A stretch of 64,000 nucleotides of DNA. It comes from Clostridia bacterium. GTDB lineage: Bacteria; Bacillota; Clostridia; Oscillospirales; Acutalibacteraceae. Both the position numbers and the translations under genes were made by a program. Below the pieces are notes generated by a model. The model was not told where the DNA came from and made no database searches. It worked only from the letters and a program-made list of their open reading frames with translations. Shown piece after piece: positions 25,294-33,693 of this stretch (positions are counted from its first letter, which is position 1; the number at the start of each line of letters is the position of its first letter). The DNA is taken from contig JAFQRA010000018.1 of assembly GCA_017410325.1 (NCBI GenBank), positions 25,219 through 89,218 on the forward strand, written 5' to 3'.

Positions 25294-27975
25294 ATGAGTG
25301 AAAAATATATCATTACTATTGACGGTGCTGAAATTGAAGCAACACCCGGTATGACAATTCTTCAGGCGGCAGAATCTGTCGGGTATGATGCAATTCCCAC
25401 CCTTTGCCACGATAAGAGAATTGAGGAATACGGTGCCTGCGGTATATGCGTTGTAGAGGTTGCAGGTGTGCCGAAGCTTCTTCGTGCGTGTTCTACAAAG
25501 GTTACCGATGGTATGAATATAAATACTTTTTCTGAAAGAGTTGAGAGAGCGCGAAAGTTTGCGCTTGATATGCTTCTTTCAAACCATACGGGCGACTGCA
25601 AAGCCCCTTGTTCTCTTGCCTGTCCCGCCGGTACGGACTGTCAGGGCTATGTCGGCCTTATAGCCAACGGCGAGTATGAGGACGCACTTAAATTAATCAA
25701 GAAAAAAGTTCCTCTCCCAGCCGCAATCGGCAGAGTTTGTCCGCATCCGTGCCAGACTGCCTGCCGCAGAGGCCTTGTGGAAGACCCGATACAGATTGCA
25801 TATTTAAAGAGCTTTGTTGCGGATATTGATATCGCAAGCGAAAACACCTATGTTCCCGAGTTGCAGGAATTAAACGGAAAAACTGTCAGCATTATCGGCG
25901 GCGGCCCTGCAGGTCTTACTGCGGCGTATTTCCTTCGTATAAAGGGCTTCAGCGTTAAAATCTACGATAAAATGCCTAAAATGGGCGGTATGCTTCGCTA
26001 CGGTATTCCGCAGTACAGACTGCCTAAAGAGCTTTTGGATAAAGAAATAAAGCTCATAGAAGACCTCGGTATTGAAATGATTAACAATAAGACTCTCGGC
26101 GTTGATTTCACAATAGAGAGCCTCAAGGCTGAAAGTGATGCCGTTGTCGTTGCTGTCGGTGCGTGGAAAAGCAGTCCTATGCGTGTTGAGGGCGAAGACC
26201 TTGACGGAGTTTACGGCGGTATTGATTTCCTGCGCAGTGTAATTGAAGGCAAGCCATTTGAAATCGGCAAAAAGGTTGCTGTCTGCGGCGGCGGTAATAC
26301 TGCAATGGATGCCTGCCGTACGGCGGTAAGGCTCGGTGCAGACGAGGTTTACGTTGTTTACCGCAGAACAAGGGACGAAATGCCTGCCGAAAAGCTTGAG
26401 ATTGACGAGGCGGAGGAAGAGGGCGTAATTTACAAGTTCCTCACAAATCCTGCCGAAATTATCGGTGCAGACGGTAAAGTAAGCACCGTTAAGCTTCAGG
26501 TTATGGAGCTCGGTGAGCCCGATGCAAGCGGCAGACGCTCACCCGTACCCGTAGAGGGTAAATTTGAAATCCTTGACGTTGACAGCGTTATTATGGCTAT
26601 CGGTCAGCAGACGGATATCAACGGCCTTGACGGACTTGAGCTGACACGGAAAAATACAATTGTTGCCGATGAAGCAACGTTTATGACTAATATTGACGGT
26701 GTGTTTGCCGTTGGCGATGCAACGAATAAAGGGGCATCAATCGCCGTTGCAGCGATAGGCGAGGCACAGAAAGCGGCAGACGTTATTGAGAGCTACATTT
26801 ACGGCTATACACTCGGCTACCGTAAACCCTTCGTTGTTGAAAAGCAGGTTACTGCCGAAGATTTGGCTGACAGAGAAAAAGTTCCCTGTGCCAAAATGCC
26901 CACAATGTCTGCCGAAGAAAGAAAGCACAATTTTAAAGAAGTTGCTTTGGGCTTTACTGAAGAAGCGGCAAAGAAAGAAGCTGACCGTTGCCTTGAATGC
27001 GGCTGTCTGGATTACTTCAGGTGCAAGCTTCTTGAATATTCAAGGTTTTATGAGGTTAATCCCTCGGTTTATGCCGGCGAAAAAACACTCTGCGGTAAGG
27101 ATTCAACACACCCTTTCCTTATACACGATAACGACAAGTGTATACTCTGCGGTCAGTGTGTCAGAGTTTGTGACGAGGTTATGGGTGTAACCGCCCTCGG
27201 TCTTGTAAACCGCGGCTTTATCACGGTTGTTTCGCCCGAATTCAATAACACTCTCGATTCTTCACGCTGTATTTCCTGCGGTCAGTGTGCCGCACTTTGT
27301 CCTACGGGCGCTCTTGAGCCCAAGGTTCCGTTCAAAAAGAACGTTCCGCTTGAAACGAAGGTTACGAAAACGTTCTGTACGGGCTGTGCAAATTTATGCG
27401 AAATGAACGTTCACACCTCTGGTAAAACCATTGTCCGCTGTGAGCCTACAGACAGCAACGTTCTGTGTAAGGTCGGCGCTTTCGGTTTTGCGGCGCTCAA
27501 TAATCCGCTGAGAATAATAAATTCAACCGTTGACGGTAAAGCGGTTACAAGAGAAGAGGCACTTCGGGCAGCTTCTGCAAGAATTAACAATACCGTTGTT
27601 ATCGTTAACAGTTCAATGAGCAATGAGTCTCTTGAAGAAGCGGTTGATTTTGCAAAAGCAAACGATGCCGATATAAGATATTTCAACGATACGGCTTATA
27701 TTGATGCGGAAATAAAAGCCTTCGGCGAAGAAAGAAAAATCGGCGCAAATATGCCCAAAATCAAAGCCCTGGGAATTGAAGAATATTCAGGCGGGAAATA
27801 TGACAGTGCAGTCGTTTTCGGCGGAAAAGTGCCCCAAATTGACTGTAAGGTCATCGCCGCAGAAGTGTTTGAAAACACCGGTGCGGATATAATAATCAAA
27901 GCAGTTTCAAGCCTTGAAACAGAAAGCTCATTCACAACCGATTCGGGTGTTATTACAACAAAAGCGGTATATTAA
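25294..27975 (+). CDS. NuoG-like/GltD-like fused oxidoreductase subunit (StnC-like)
   Basis: The 893-residue protein has a NuoG-type [2Fe-2S] ferredoxin (about residues 1-80, with YGACGICVV), a Cys-rich linker (CKAPCSLACPAG near 100) and an FAD/NAD(P)-binding GltD/NfnB-like core (IIGGGPAGLTAAYFL near 200, VCGGGNTAMDACR near 330, FAVGDATNKGAS near 470). Two [4Fe-4S] clusters follow (CILCGQCVRVC near 615, CISCGQCAALCP near 659), then a molybdopterin-oxidoreductase Fe4S4-like segment (CTGCANLCEM near 694). No [FeFe] hydrogenase H-cluster motif is present. The last 150 residues look like a shortened NuoG remainder. With the two preceding genes it suggests an electron-bifurcating NADPH/NADH/ferredoxin transhydrogenase. 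An AAAGGAGG site precedes the ATG. Confidence 0.85.
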   Translation: MSEKYIITIDGAEIEATPGMTILQAAESVGYDAIPTLCHDKRIEEYGACGICVVEVAGVPKLLRACSTKVTDGMNINTFSERVERARKFALDMLLSNHTGDCKAPCSLACPAGTDCQGYVGLIANGEYEDALKLIKKKVPLPAAIGRVCPHPCQTACRRGLVEDPIQIAYLKSFVADIDIASENTYVPELQELNGKTVSIIGGGPAGLTAAYFLRIKGFSVKIYDKMPKMGGMLRYGIPQYRLPKELLDKEIKLIEDLGIEMINNKTLGVDFTIESLKAESDAVVVAVGAWKSSPMRVEGEDLDGVYGGIDFLRSVIEGKPFEIGKKVAVCGGGNTAMDACRTAVRLGADEVYVVYRRTRDEMPAEKLEIDEAEEEGVIYKFLTNPAEIIGADGKVSTVKLQVMELGEPDASGRRSPVPVEGKFEILDVDSVIMAIGQQTDINGLDGLELTRKNTIVADEATFMTNIDGVFAVGDATNKGASIAVAAIGEAQKAADVIESYIYGYTLGYRKPFVVEKQVTAEDLADREKVPCAKMPTMSAEERKHNFKEVALGFTEEAAKKEADRCLECGCLDYFRCKLLEYSRFYEVNPSVYAGEKTLCGKDSTHPFLIHDNDKCILCGQCVRVCDEVMGVTALGLVNRGFITVVSPEFNNTLDSSRCISCGQCAALCPTGALEPKVPFKKNVPLETKVTKTFCTGCANLCEMNVHTSGKTIVRCEPTDSNVLCKVGAFGFAALNNPLRIINSTVDGKAVTREEALRAASARINNTVVIVNSSMSNESLEEAVDFAKANDADIRYFNDTAYIDAEIKAFGEERKIGANMPKIKALGIEEYSGGKYDSAVVFGGKVPQIDCKVIAAEVFENTGADIIIKAVSSLETESSFTTDSGVITTKAVY

Positions 27976-27983
27976 AATTTTTT

Positions 27984-28020
27984 CGGTGAGATAGTAAATC
28001 AAACTGTCTCACCGTTGTTT
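27984..28020 (+). terminator. Terminator of the transhydrogenase-like operon
   Basis: CGGTGAGATAG (27984-27994) pairs with CTGTCTCACCG (28004-28014), with one G-U pair, and TTGTTT follows. Confidence 0.75.
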
Positions 28021-28032
28021 ATAGGTGTTTAT

Positions 28033-28536
28033 ATGGAATTGCCAAAGAGAAAACCCAATAGGCTAAAAAATTATAGCTATAGCTCTCCGGGAGCTTATTT
28101 TATTACTATATGTACCAATAATAAAGAGAAGTTGTTGGGCGATATAATCGTAGGGTTCGGCGCTTGCGACGAACCGAAAAATATTCTGTCAAAGTATGGC
28201 GTGATTGCTGAAAAGTATATTCATCTTATGAATGAAAAATATGAATATGTAAGTATTGATAAATTTATAATAATGCCTAACCATATTCATATGATTATCG
28301 TGATTGAAGAAGAGGCTGTTAACGGTTCGTCGCAAGCGCCGAACCCTACAAATGATATATTACCAAAGTTTATATCACTATTTAAACGGTACTGTAATTT
28401 GGAATTTAAAAGGAATATCTGGCAAAAATCTTATCACGACCATATAATCAGAAATGATAAAGAGTATGAAGATATCTGCAATTATATTGAATACAATGTT
28501 TATAAATGGTTGGATGATCGGTATTATTCTAAATAA
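28033..28536 (+). CDS. REP-associated tyrosine transposase (RAYT, IS200-like Y1 family)
   Basis: The 167-residue protein has the HUH signature MPNHIHMI (about residues 85-92). A C-terminal helix with DICNYIEYNVYKW carries the presumed catalytic Tyr. Y1 enzymes cut single-stranded DNA near hairpins. RAYT genes are usually single-copy domesticated transposases linked to palindromic repeats. Here the coding region itself contains two inverted copies of a 27-base REP-like hairpin. I use the ATG at 28033 (AGGTG site) rather than an upstream TTG at 28015, which overlaps the terminator. The gene is more AT-rich than its neighbours outside the repeats, which suggests transfer. Confidence 0.85.
   Translation: MELPKRKPNRLKNYSYSSPGAYFITICTNNKEKLLGDIIVGFGACDEPKNILSKYGVIAEKYIHLMNEKYEYVSIDKFIIMPNHIHMIIVIEEEAVNGSSQAPNPTNDILPKFISLFKRYCNLEFKRNIWQKSYHDHIIRNDKEYEDICNYIEYNVYKWLDDRYYSK
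28150..28176 (+). repeat. REP-like hairpin repeat, left copy
   Basis: This 27-base copy lies inside the RAYT gene. It contains an imperfect palindrome GGTTCG-N10-CGAACC with one mismatch within the stem. It is the exact reverse complement of 28323-28349. Confidence 0.85.
28323..28349 (-). repeat. REP-like hairpin repeat, right inverted copy
   Basis: Exact reverse complement of 28150-28176; identity stops precisely at both ends. I saw no further copy elsewhere in the window by eye. Confidence 0.85.
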
Positions 28537-28570
28537 CAGCATAAAATGTCGGGATTTTTATAAATCTTCA

Positions 28571-28579
28571 TAGTATAAT
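28571..28579 (+). promoter_or_regulatory. Likely -10 box of the AraC-family regulator gene
   Basis: TATAAT at 28574-28579 lies 24 bases before the ATG; no convincing -35 hexamer is visible. Confidence 0.5.
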
Positions 28580-28603
28580 CCAATCGAGACAGGAGGAAAA
28601 GCT

Positions 28604-29473
28604 ATGAATATTGTTGACGATATAAATAATGCTCTGAATTATATTGAAGAAAATATTTGTGAAGAAATTCCGCTTGAATTGATTTCAGAACAGGCGCATT
28701 TGTCTGCATTTTATTTTCAGCGTGTTTTTCACATTGTCTGTGGATATTCTTTGGGTCAATATATCAGGTGGCGCAGACTTACTCTTGCCGGCGAAGAGTT
28801 AAGGCTGAACAATTTAAAAGTCATTGATGTTGCATTGAAATACGGTTATGAAAGCCCTGACAGCTTTGCAAAAGCTTTTGTCAAGTTTCACGGTTTTTTG
28901 CCCTCAGCTGTAAATGATAACAAAAACAGTCTTCGCAGCTTTGAAAAACTGTCTTTGGATTTTTGTAATAAGGATGGTTTTTTTATGAAATGCGTTATTG
29001 AATTAAAACCGAAAATATCTTTGGTTGGACACGGTGAACGTGTTGTGTTTGACAATTACGGCATTAATGAAAAATTTGAGGCAACTCAACAGCATTGGAT
29101 TAACAGCAGGGAAGAGCAGGCTCTAATGAAGAAACGTTTTACCGATAATCAAACACGGATATGGTATGATGTCTATTTGGATTTTGCTGAGAACGGATTT
29201 CGGCATTATATTGCTGTTGAAGATAATAAAAGTGTTGATAGTATTAATCTTGAAAGGTTATCTGTTGAGTCCGGTTTGTATGCAATATTTAAAACATCTT
29301 GCTGTGAATCTCCCGAGAATGAGTGGAAAAGCGTAATGCAAACTGCATTATTGGATTGGTTGCCGAATTCGGATTATGTTCTCTCGCAAAGACCGCAACT
29401 TAACAAGGTTATTTATTCAAACGATGTTTCAAAACGCTTTATGGAAATATGGATACCGATTGAAGAAGCATAA
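28604..29473 (+). CDS. AraC-family regulator with GyrI-like effector domain
   Basis: The 289-residue protein has two AraC-type helix-turn-helix motifs at its N-terminus (about residues 5-105: LISEQAHLSAFYFQRVFH and VIDVALKYGYESPDSFAKAF). A C-terminal GyrI-like/AraC effector-binding domain (about 125-289) shows LVGHGERVVF and ends in WIPIEEA. This N-terminal DNA-binding arrangement is that of the Rob/SoxS-like and TipA-like multidrug sensors. It may bind a small hydrophobic molecule; the ligand and target genes are not evident. An AGGAGG site precedes the ATG. It is monocistronic. Confidence 0.88.
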   Translation: MNIVDDINNALNYIEENICEEIPLELISEQAHLSAFYFQRVFHIVCGYSLGQYIRWRRLTLAGEELRLNNLKVIDVALKYGYESPDSFAKAFVKFHGFLPSAVNDNKNSLRSFEKLSLDFCNKDGFFMKCVIELKPKISLVGHGERVVFDNYGINEKFEATQQHWINSREEQALMKKRFTDNQTRIWYDVYLDFAENGFRHYIAVEDNKSVDSINLERLSVESGLYAIFKTSCCESPENEWKSVMQTALLDWLPNSDYVLSQRPQLNKVIYSNDVSKRFMEIWIPIEEA

Positions 29474-29517
29474 AAACAAAGACCTGTATCGGCTGTGATA
29501 CAGGTCTTTGTTTCTTA
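29474..29517. terminator. Strong bidirectional terminator between convergent genes
   Basis: A perfect 17-bp stem (29474-29490 with 29497-29513) has a 6-base loop and A/T-rich ends on both sides. Confidence 0.92.
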
Positions 29518-30273
29518 TAATAACATCATAAATTCTTCATACGCTTTCGGGTTTGCAAACACTACGTCATTGGGCTTTGTGAAATCAATTTCGCCGCCTT
29601 CGTAATTTTTTGCAAAACCGCCGGCCTCTTTAATAATCAGCGTGCCAGCCGCAACGTCCCACGGCTGAAGGTCTTTTTCGAAGAACACCTCACATCTTCC
29701 GCAGGCAACCATACATATATCGTTTGCTGCCGAGCCGCTTCTGCGAATATCACGGGATAAATCAAAGACTTTTCTTAGAAGCGCGAAGGTTTCGTCAGTA
29801 TTCTCGGGGTGGTAGGGTGAGGTGCCGAAAAGCGCAAGTCCGTCTGAAAGAGGACGGTCGCTTACCGATATTTTTTCACCGTTGAGGTAAGCACCCTTGC
29901 CTTTTTCCGCTGTGAATATTTCGCCCGAATACGGATTGTAAACGACACCGGCAATAATATCGTTTTCTTTGCAAAGTGCAACGGAAATACAGCTGCAGCG
30001 GTAGTCCTGCATAAAGTTTGTCGTGCCGTCAATCGGGTCAATGATAAATCTCAACGCCCGGCTTTTCAGGTTTGTTTCGCCCTCTTCGCCTACGAATTCT
30101 GCTTCGGGAAATGCTTTGCCGAGTTCAGCGAATAAGAACTCCTGCACTGCAACATCGTATTTGGTTACAAAATTCTTTTTGCCTTCCTTGGCAGTTATCG
30201 CGCTTTCCTGATTGTGCGCGGAAAGAATAATCTTTCCTGCTTGCTTTGTGATTTCAATAATTTTGTTCAGCAT
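29515..30273 (-). CDS. Inositol monophosphatase family protein
   Basis: The 252-residue protein has the metal-binding signatures of the lithium-sensitive phosphatase superfamily: VGEEGE near residue 61, DPIDGTTNF near 79-87 and QPWDVAAGTLI near 204. It would dephosphorylate a small phosphate ester such as inositol-1-phosphate, a sugar phosphate or 3'-phosphoadenosine phosphate. It is the last gene of a three-gene operon, starting three bases after the metallophosphoesterase gene stop with an AAAGGAT site. The substrate cannot be fixed from sequence. Confidence 0.88.
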   Translation of the reverse strand: MLNKIIEITKQAGKIILSAHNQESAITAKEGKKNFVTKYDVAVQEFLFAELGKAFPEAEFVGEEGETNLKSRALRFIIDPIDGTTNFMQDYRCSCISVALCKENDIIAGVVYNPYSGEIFTAEKGKGAYLNGEKISVSDRPLSDGLALFGTSPYHPENTDETFALLRKVFDLSRDIRRSGSAANDICMVACGRCEVFFEKDLQPWDVAAGTLIIKEAGGFAKNYEGGEIDFTKPNDVVFANPKAYEEFMMLL

Positions 30274-30276
30274 AAC

Positions 30277-31857
30277 TTATCCTTTAATCTCTTTACTGTA
30301 TTTGATTTGGTTGCTGATAAAGCCGAATAACAACAGCAGTATTATCAGCGGCAGAAATATAATTATACCCAGCAGACCGAATATGATTATTGCAGGGCCT
30401 TTTCGGCTTGGCGGAATTTCTGCAAACGGGTCTTTGGCTTCGGGTACTTCACGCTTTGAGCCTTCTTCAACGTAATCAAAAACGGCAAATTCAGCATTGT
30501 ACGCATCAAATTCACCCTTGTAAGCAAGCGGTGCCAACAGATCGACCGCATCGGGTGCAACCTTTATCAGCTTGCCTAAATCAACGTGAAGCGTTGAAAG
30601 TATGCTGTCGATGATTCTTAAAAATCCTATGTAAATCCTGCATTTCGGGTCAGTCAGCTCCATATTGTTTTCGCCCGAAAAAAGGTTTGAAACAAGACCG
30701 ATTATAAAGTCTATAACCTTGTCGTCCTTTATGGATTTTATGTCTTCCTTGTCAAGTCCTGTTTCTTTTCTTGTCCAGGCGGCAAAGGTTTTGAATTTAA
30801 CGCAGTTTAGCCATTTGAATACCGGCTTTATAATCCAGCCGAATTTATAAACGAGCTTTGGCTTTATGCTTATTCCCTGTGCCATATACGCAAATTTTTC
30901 AATGTCACTTCCCGCGGCTTTAATCATTTCACTTATAACACCGATAAGCTGTTTTTTCAAATGCTCTTTAAGAGTAAGCCCCTTGGTGTCAATATCAGCT
31001 TCATCAATTGTTTGGGTTGAAACGCTTACGGTTTTTCTGTCGGTATCAATTTCAAGCTTTCTTACGGGCGCGGGATAACCGCAGGTTGCACCGGTGCTTA
31101 TTGCGTAAAATGCATTGCCTCTGTCGGAAAAAATTCTGCCGATGTTGTGGGTGTGAGTGTGACCCGTGAGCATAAACTGAATGCCTATGTCGGCATATTC
31201 TTTCCGTTTTTCTTTATAGTTTCGGTGCATATCGCCCCTGCCTATGAGTTCATACATAGGCGACGGGGGTATTATGGGATGGTGCGTCATTGCAATGATG
31301 AACTGACCGTTTTTTCGTGCATCCTCCGCTTGCTCTTTAACCCACTCATACATTCCGTCTTCTATGCCGTAATCGTCATTCAGTGCAAAAAGGCGGATGT
31401 TTCCGGGCAGCTGAGCAACGTAGCTCATATATTCAGGCTTTGAGGAAACAGCCTGCTCGGGGCCGAATTCAGCGTAAAAATCATACAGCTCCTCGCGCAG
31501 AAGACCGGGCATTTCTTCAATATTGTCACCGACGTATTTTTTGCACTTTTCTTTGTAATCGTGTGTTGCGGTGATTACAAAAATCTGCTTGCCTTTTTCT
31601 TTTAGCTCACGGAGCATTTCACGAAATTCTTCATGAGCGCACTTTTCGCCGTCGTTGGAAACGTCACCTGCAATCAGCAGTATGTCGCTTGTCGTATCAG
31701 CGGCAATTTTATCAAAGGCTGCCTGCAATACCTCGCGGCTGCCGCCCAGAAGCTTCTGGCTGCGCATCAGTGCCGCTTCGTAGGCCTTGCCCTTCGTGCC
31801 CGTTTCGGGTGAATAATAGTGGGTATCGGTTATAACGTTAATTTTTAGGGGAGCCAT
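30277..31857 (-). CDS. Metallophosphoesterase with altered GNHD motif and C-terminal membrane span
   Basis: The 526-residue protein has an N-terminal calcineurin-like domain: NVITDTHYYS near residue 8, IAGDVSNDGEK near 61, MTHHPIIPP near 196 and LTGHTHTHN near 236. The usual GNHD block is ATHDY near 97, so the metal-bridging Asn is replaced by Thr. The C-terminus has a strong hydrophobic span (about 492-516), so the protein is membrane-anchored. It lies between the GH27 alpha-galactosidase and the inositol-phosphatase-like gene with gaps of three bases each. There is no signal peptide, so the catalytic domain is probably cytoplasmic. Confidence 0.82.
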   Translation of the reverse strand: MAPLKINVITDTHYYSPETGTKGKAYEAALMRSQKLLGGSREVLQAAFDKIAADTTSDILLIAGDVSNDGEKCAHEEFREMLRELKEKGKQIFVITATHDYKEKCKKYVGDNIEEMPGLLREELYDFYAEFGPEQAVSSKPEYMSYVAQLPGNIRLFALNDDYGIEDGMYEWVKEQAEDARKNGQFIIAMTHHPIIPPSPMYELIGRGDMHRNYKEKRKEYADIGIQFMLTGHTHTHNIGRIFSDRGNAFYAISTGATCGYPAPVRKLEIDTDRKTVSVSTQTIDEADIDTKGLTLKEHLKKQLIGVISEMIKAAGSDIEKFAYMAQGISIKPKLVYKFGWIIKPVFKWLNCVKFKTFAAWTRKETGLDKEDIKSIKDDKVIDFIIGLVSNLFSGENNMELTDPKCRIYIGFLRIIDSILSTLHVDLGKLIKVAPDAVDLLAPLAYKGEFDAYNAEFAVFDYVEEGSKREVPEAKDPFAEIPPSRKGPAIIIFGLLGIIIFLPLIILLLLFGFISNQIKYSKEIKG

Positions 31858-31860
31858 AAC

Positions 31861-33585
31861 TCAGTCCTCTTTTGCTGTGATTTTATAAATCTTTACCGAG
31901 TGGGGAGCAATATAGGCTTCAATCTCATCGTCTGTATCAAATTCCTCGCCTGTCCAAAGCTCTTTGCATTCGTAGTATACGGCATCGGGCAGGTTGCAGT
32001 AATCCTTGCCGATGATTTCTTTTATGCTGAGCTCTTCTTCAATTGCTTCACCGAACTTGTTGAAGAAGCAAACTGCGGCAGTACCGTCTGAAAGCGGCTT
32101 TACAAGCACGTCAACCTTGATGTTGGTTTTGTGCCTTACGCACTGTACGCCGAGAGAATCCTGGTCAATTGCAATAAGGTCTTTGTTTGTAAGAATTCTG
32201 AGGATTGCATCGTCTTCTTTTGCCGTGCCGTCTTCGTTGAGGAAACGGCGGATATCGTTACCGAGAATAAGGGGAGCCGCCATCATGCACCAAAGTGTGA
32301 AATGTGCTCTGTTTTCATCCATGGAAAGGCTGCCGTTGCCGACCTCAAGCATATCGGGGTCGTTCCAGCCGCCGGGACCTGCGTGCTTTGCAAGACGGAC
32401 GTTCTGCTCATAAATAGATACAATTGAAGGCCAGTTTGCCTTAATATCCATTGTCGTGCGCCAGAGGTTACCTGCTTCCTTGCCCCAGTTCCACGGCCTG
32501 TTGAGACCCCATTCGCATATTGAATAACAAATGGGCTTTTCTTCTGTACCCATTCTTTCAGCAAATTCCCTTGTTGCACGCTTGAGTTCGAGACCCATTT
32601 TTGTATACTGGTGTGCCGCCGCATCCATACGAGAAGCAAAGGGGTTGAAAATCTTAACGCTGTTTGCACCGATGTTGAGCTTAACGAGCACCTGTGCTCT
32701 GCCTTCGGCACTCTGGGCCATTGTGGGTGCCGTGGTGATTTCGTATTCATCCGAACCGTTTACGACTATTCGGGCGTATTTATAGTAATTGCCTCTTTTT
32801 CTGAGCGTGAAGCTGAGAATGTATTCGCCGTCTTCTTCAACAACTATGTCGTTAAAGGTTGCCGTACCGATGTTTCCGCCAAGACCCGTGATGTATTCGC
32901 CGGGGAAGCGCGTGTCCTTTGCAACTCTTGCGTGACCCGTAAGAACAGCATCTTTGGCTTCAAGTGTAAGAATGTCAGCGCCGCTTATATCGCTGACAAC
33001 CATTCTTTCAATGTTGGGTGCTGAGGTGGATGTAGGCTTGTTGTGGCAGAAATCGTACTTGAAGTATTCAATACCCCATTCTGCAAATGTATCGGCATCA
33101 ACCGCTTCAAAGCCGAGAGAAGCGGGGAGATCCTCACAGGTATGTGTTCCGTTGGAGGAATAAATACCAACCTTGAGTCCGAGCTCGTTGATTTCGTCAA
33201 CAAGGGGCTTGATTCCGCGGGGGAAGGTGGCGTAGTCTGCAACAAACCTGCCGTTTTCATCTCTTGCCGATGACTGCCAGCAGTCGTCAAGATTGATGTA
33301 CTGATAGCCTGCCTGCTTAAGGCCGCTGTTTGCCATTGCGGTTGCAACCTCAAGAATGAGCTTTTCGTTAATGTTTCTGCGGAAGGTGTTCCAGCTTGAC
33401 CAGCCCATAGGCGGTGTAAGCGCAACACCGTTGTCATAGCTCTTTTCGCTTTTCTTTGTTACCTTGGCGGCATTGACAGCTCTTGCCGCAACTGCAGAAG
33501 CGGAAACCGTCTTATTGTTGAGCGAAAGGGCAATGCCCGTTGCTGCCGCCGCTGCTGCGGTAGCCTTGAATAAACTTTTAAGCAT
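31861..33585 (-). CDS. GH27 alpha-galactosidase with an inserted beta-sandwich domain
   Basis: The 574-residue enzyme has the GH27 start TPPMGWSSWNTF (about residue 58) and NLDDCWQ. The nucleophile Asp lies in YFKYDFC near 177 and the acid/base Asp in GWNDPDMLEVG near 406. About 155 residues (roughly 185-340) are inserted directly after the nucleophile strand and look like a carbohydrate-binding module. The barrel resumes with ATREFAERMG and ICYSICEWG. A hydrophobic Ala-rich N-terminus (about 1-35) is probably a signal or anchor sequence, so the enzyme acts outside the cell. The GGAGG site six bases before the ATG at 33585 fixes the start. Confidence 0.9.
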   Translation of the reverse strand: MLKSLFKATAAAAAATGIALSLNNKTVSASAVAARAVNAAKVTKKSEKSYDNGVALTPPMGWSSWNTFRRNINEKLILEVATAMANSGLKQAGYQYINLDDCWQSSARDENGRFVADYATFPRGIKPLVDEINELGLKVGIYSSNGTHTCEDLPASLGFEAVDADTFAEWGIEYFKYDFCHNKPTSTSAPNIERMVVSDISGADILTLEAKDAVLTGHARVAKDTRFPGEYITGLGGNIGTATFNDIVVEEDGEYILSFTLRKRGNYYKYARIVVNGSDEYEITTAPTMAQSAEGRAQVLVKLNIGANSVKIFNPFASRMDAAAHQYTKMGLELKRATREFAERMGTEEKPICYSICEWGLNRPWNWGKEAGNLWRTTMDIKANWPSIVSIYEQNVRLAKHAGPGGWNDPDMLEVGNGSLSMDENRAHFTLWCMMAAPLILGNDIRRFLNEDGTAKEDDAILRILTNKDLIAIDQDSLGVQCVRHKTNIKVDVLVKPLSDGTAAVCFFNKFGEAIEEELSIKEIIGKDYCNLPDAVYYECKELWTGEEFDTDDEIEAYIAPHSVKIYKITAKED

Positions 33586-33620
33586 AATAAACCTCCGTAT
33601 AATTACTGAAATACAATTTA

Positions 33621-33649
33621 ATAATATCAAAAACTATTTTTAAAATCAA
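33621..33649 (-). promoter_or_regulatory. Promoter of the GH27 operon
   Basis: On the minus strand, TTGATT (33649-33644), a 17-base spacer and TATTAT (33626-33621) lie 36 bases before the GH27 start. Confidence 0.65.
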
Positions 33650-33655
33650 TAACAT

Positions 33656-33685
33656 TATTAAAATAACCGCCGCTACGGGCGGTTA
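33656..33685 (-). terminator. Terminator of the sporulation cluster
   Basis: On the minus strand, an 8-bp stem (33685-33678 with 33671-33664) and a 6-base loop are followed by TTTTAAT. It lies just past the SpoVAF-like stop. Confidence 0.7.
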
Positions 33686-33693
33686 GAGTGTAA

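Noticed and set aside
23015-27975. Reading the three-gene unit as an [FeFe] hydrogenase
   Set aside because: None of the three H-cluster motifs is present in any subunit, so only the electron-transfer parts are shared.
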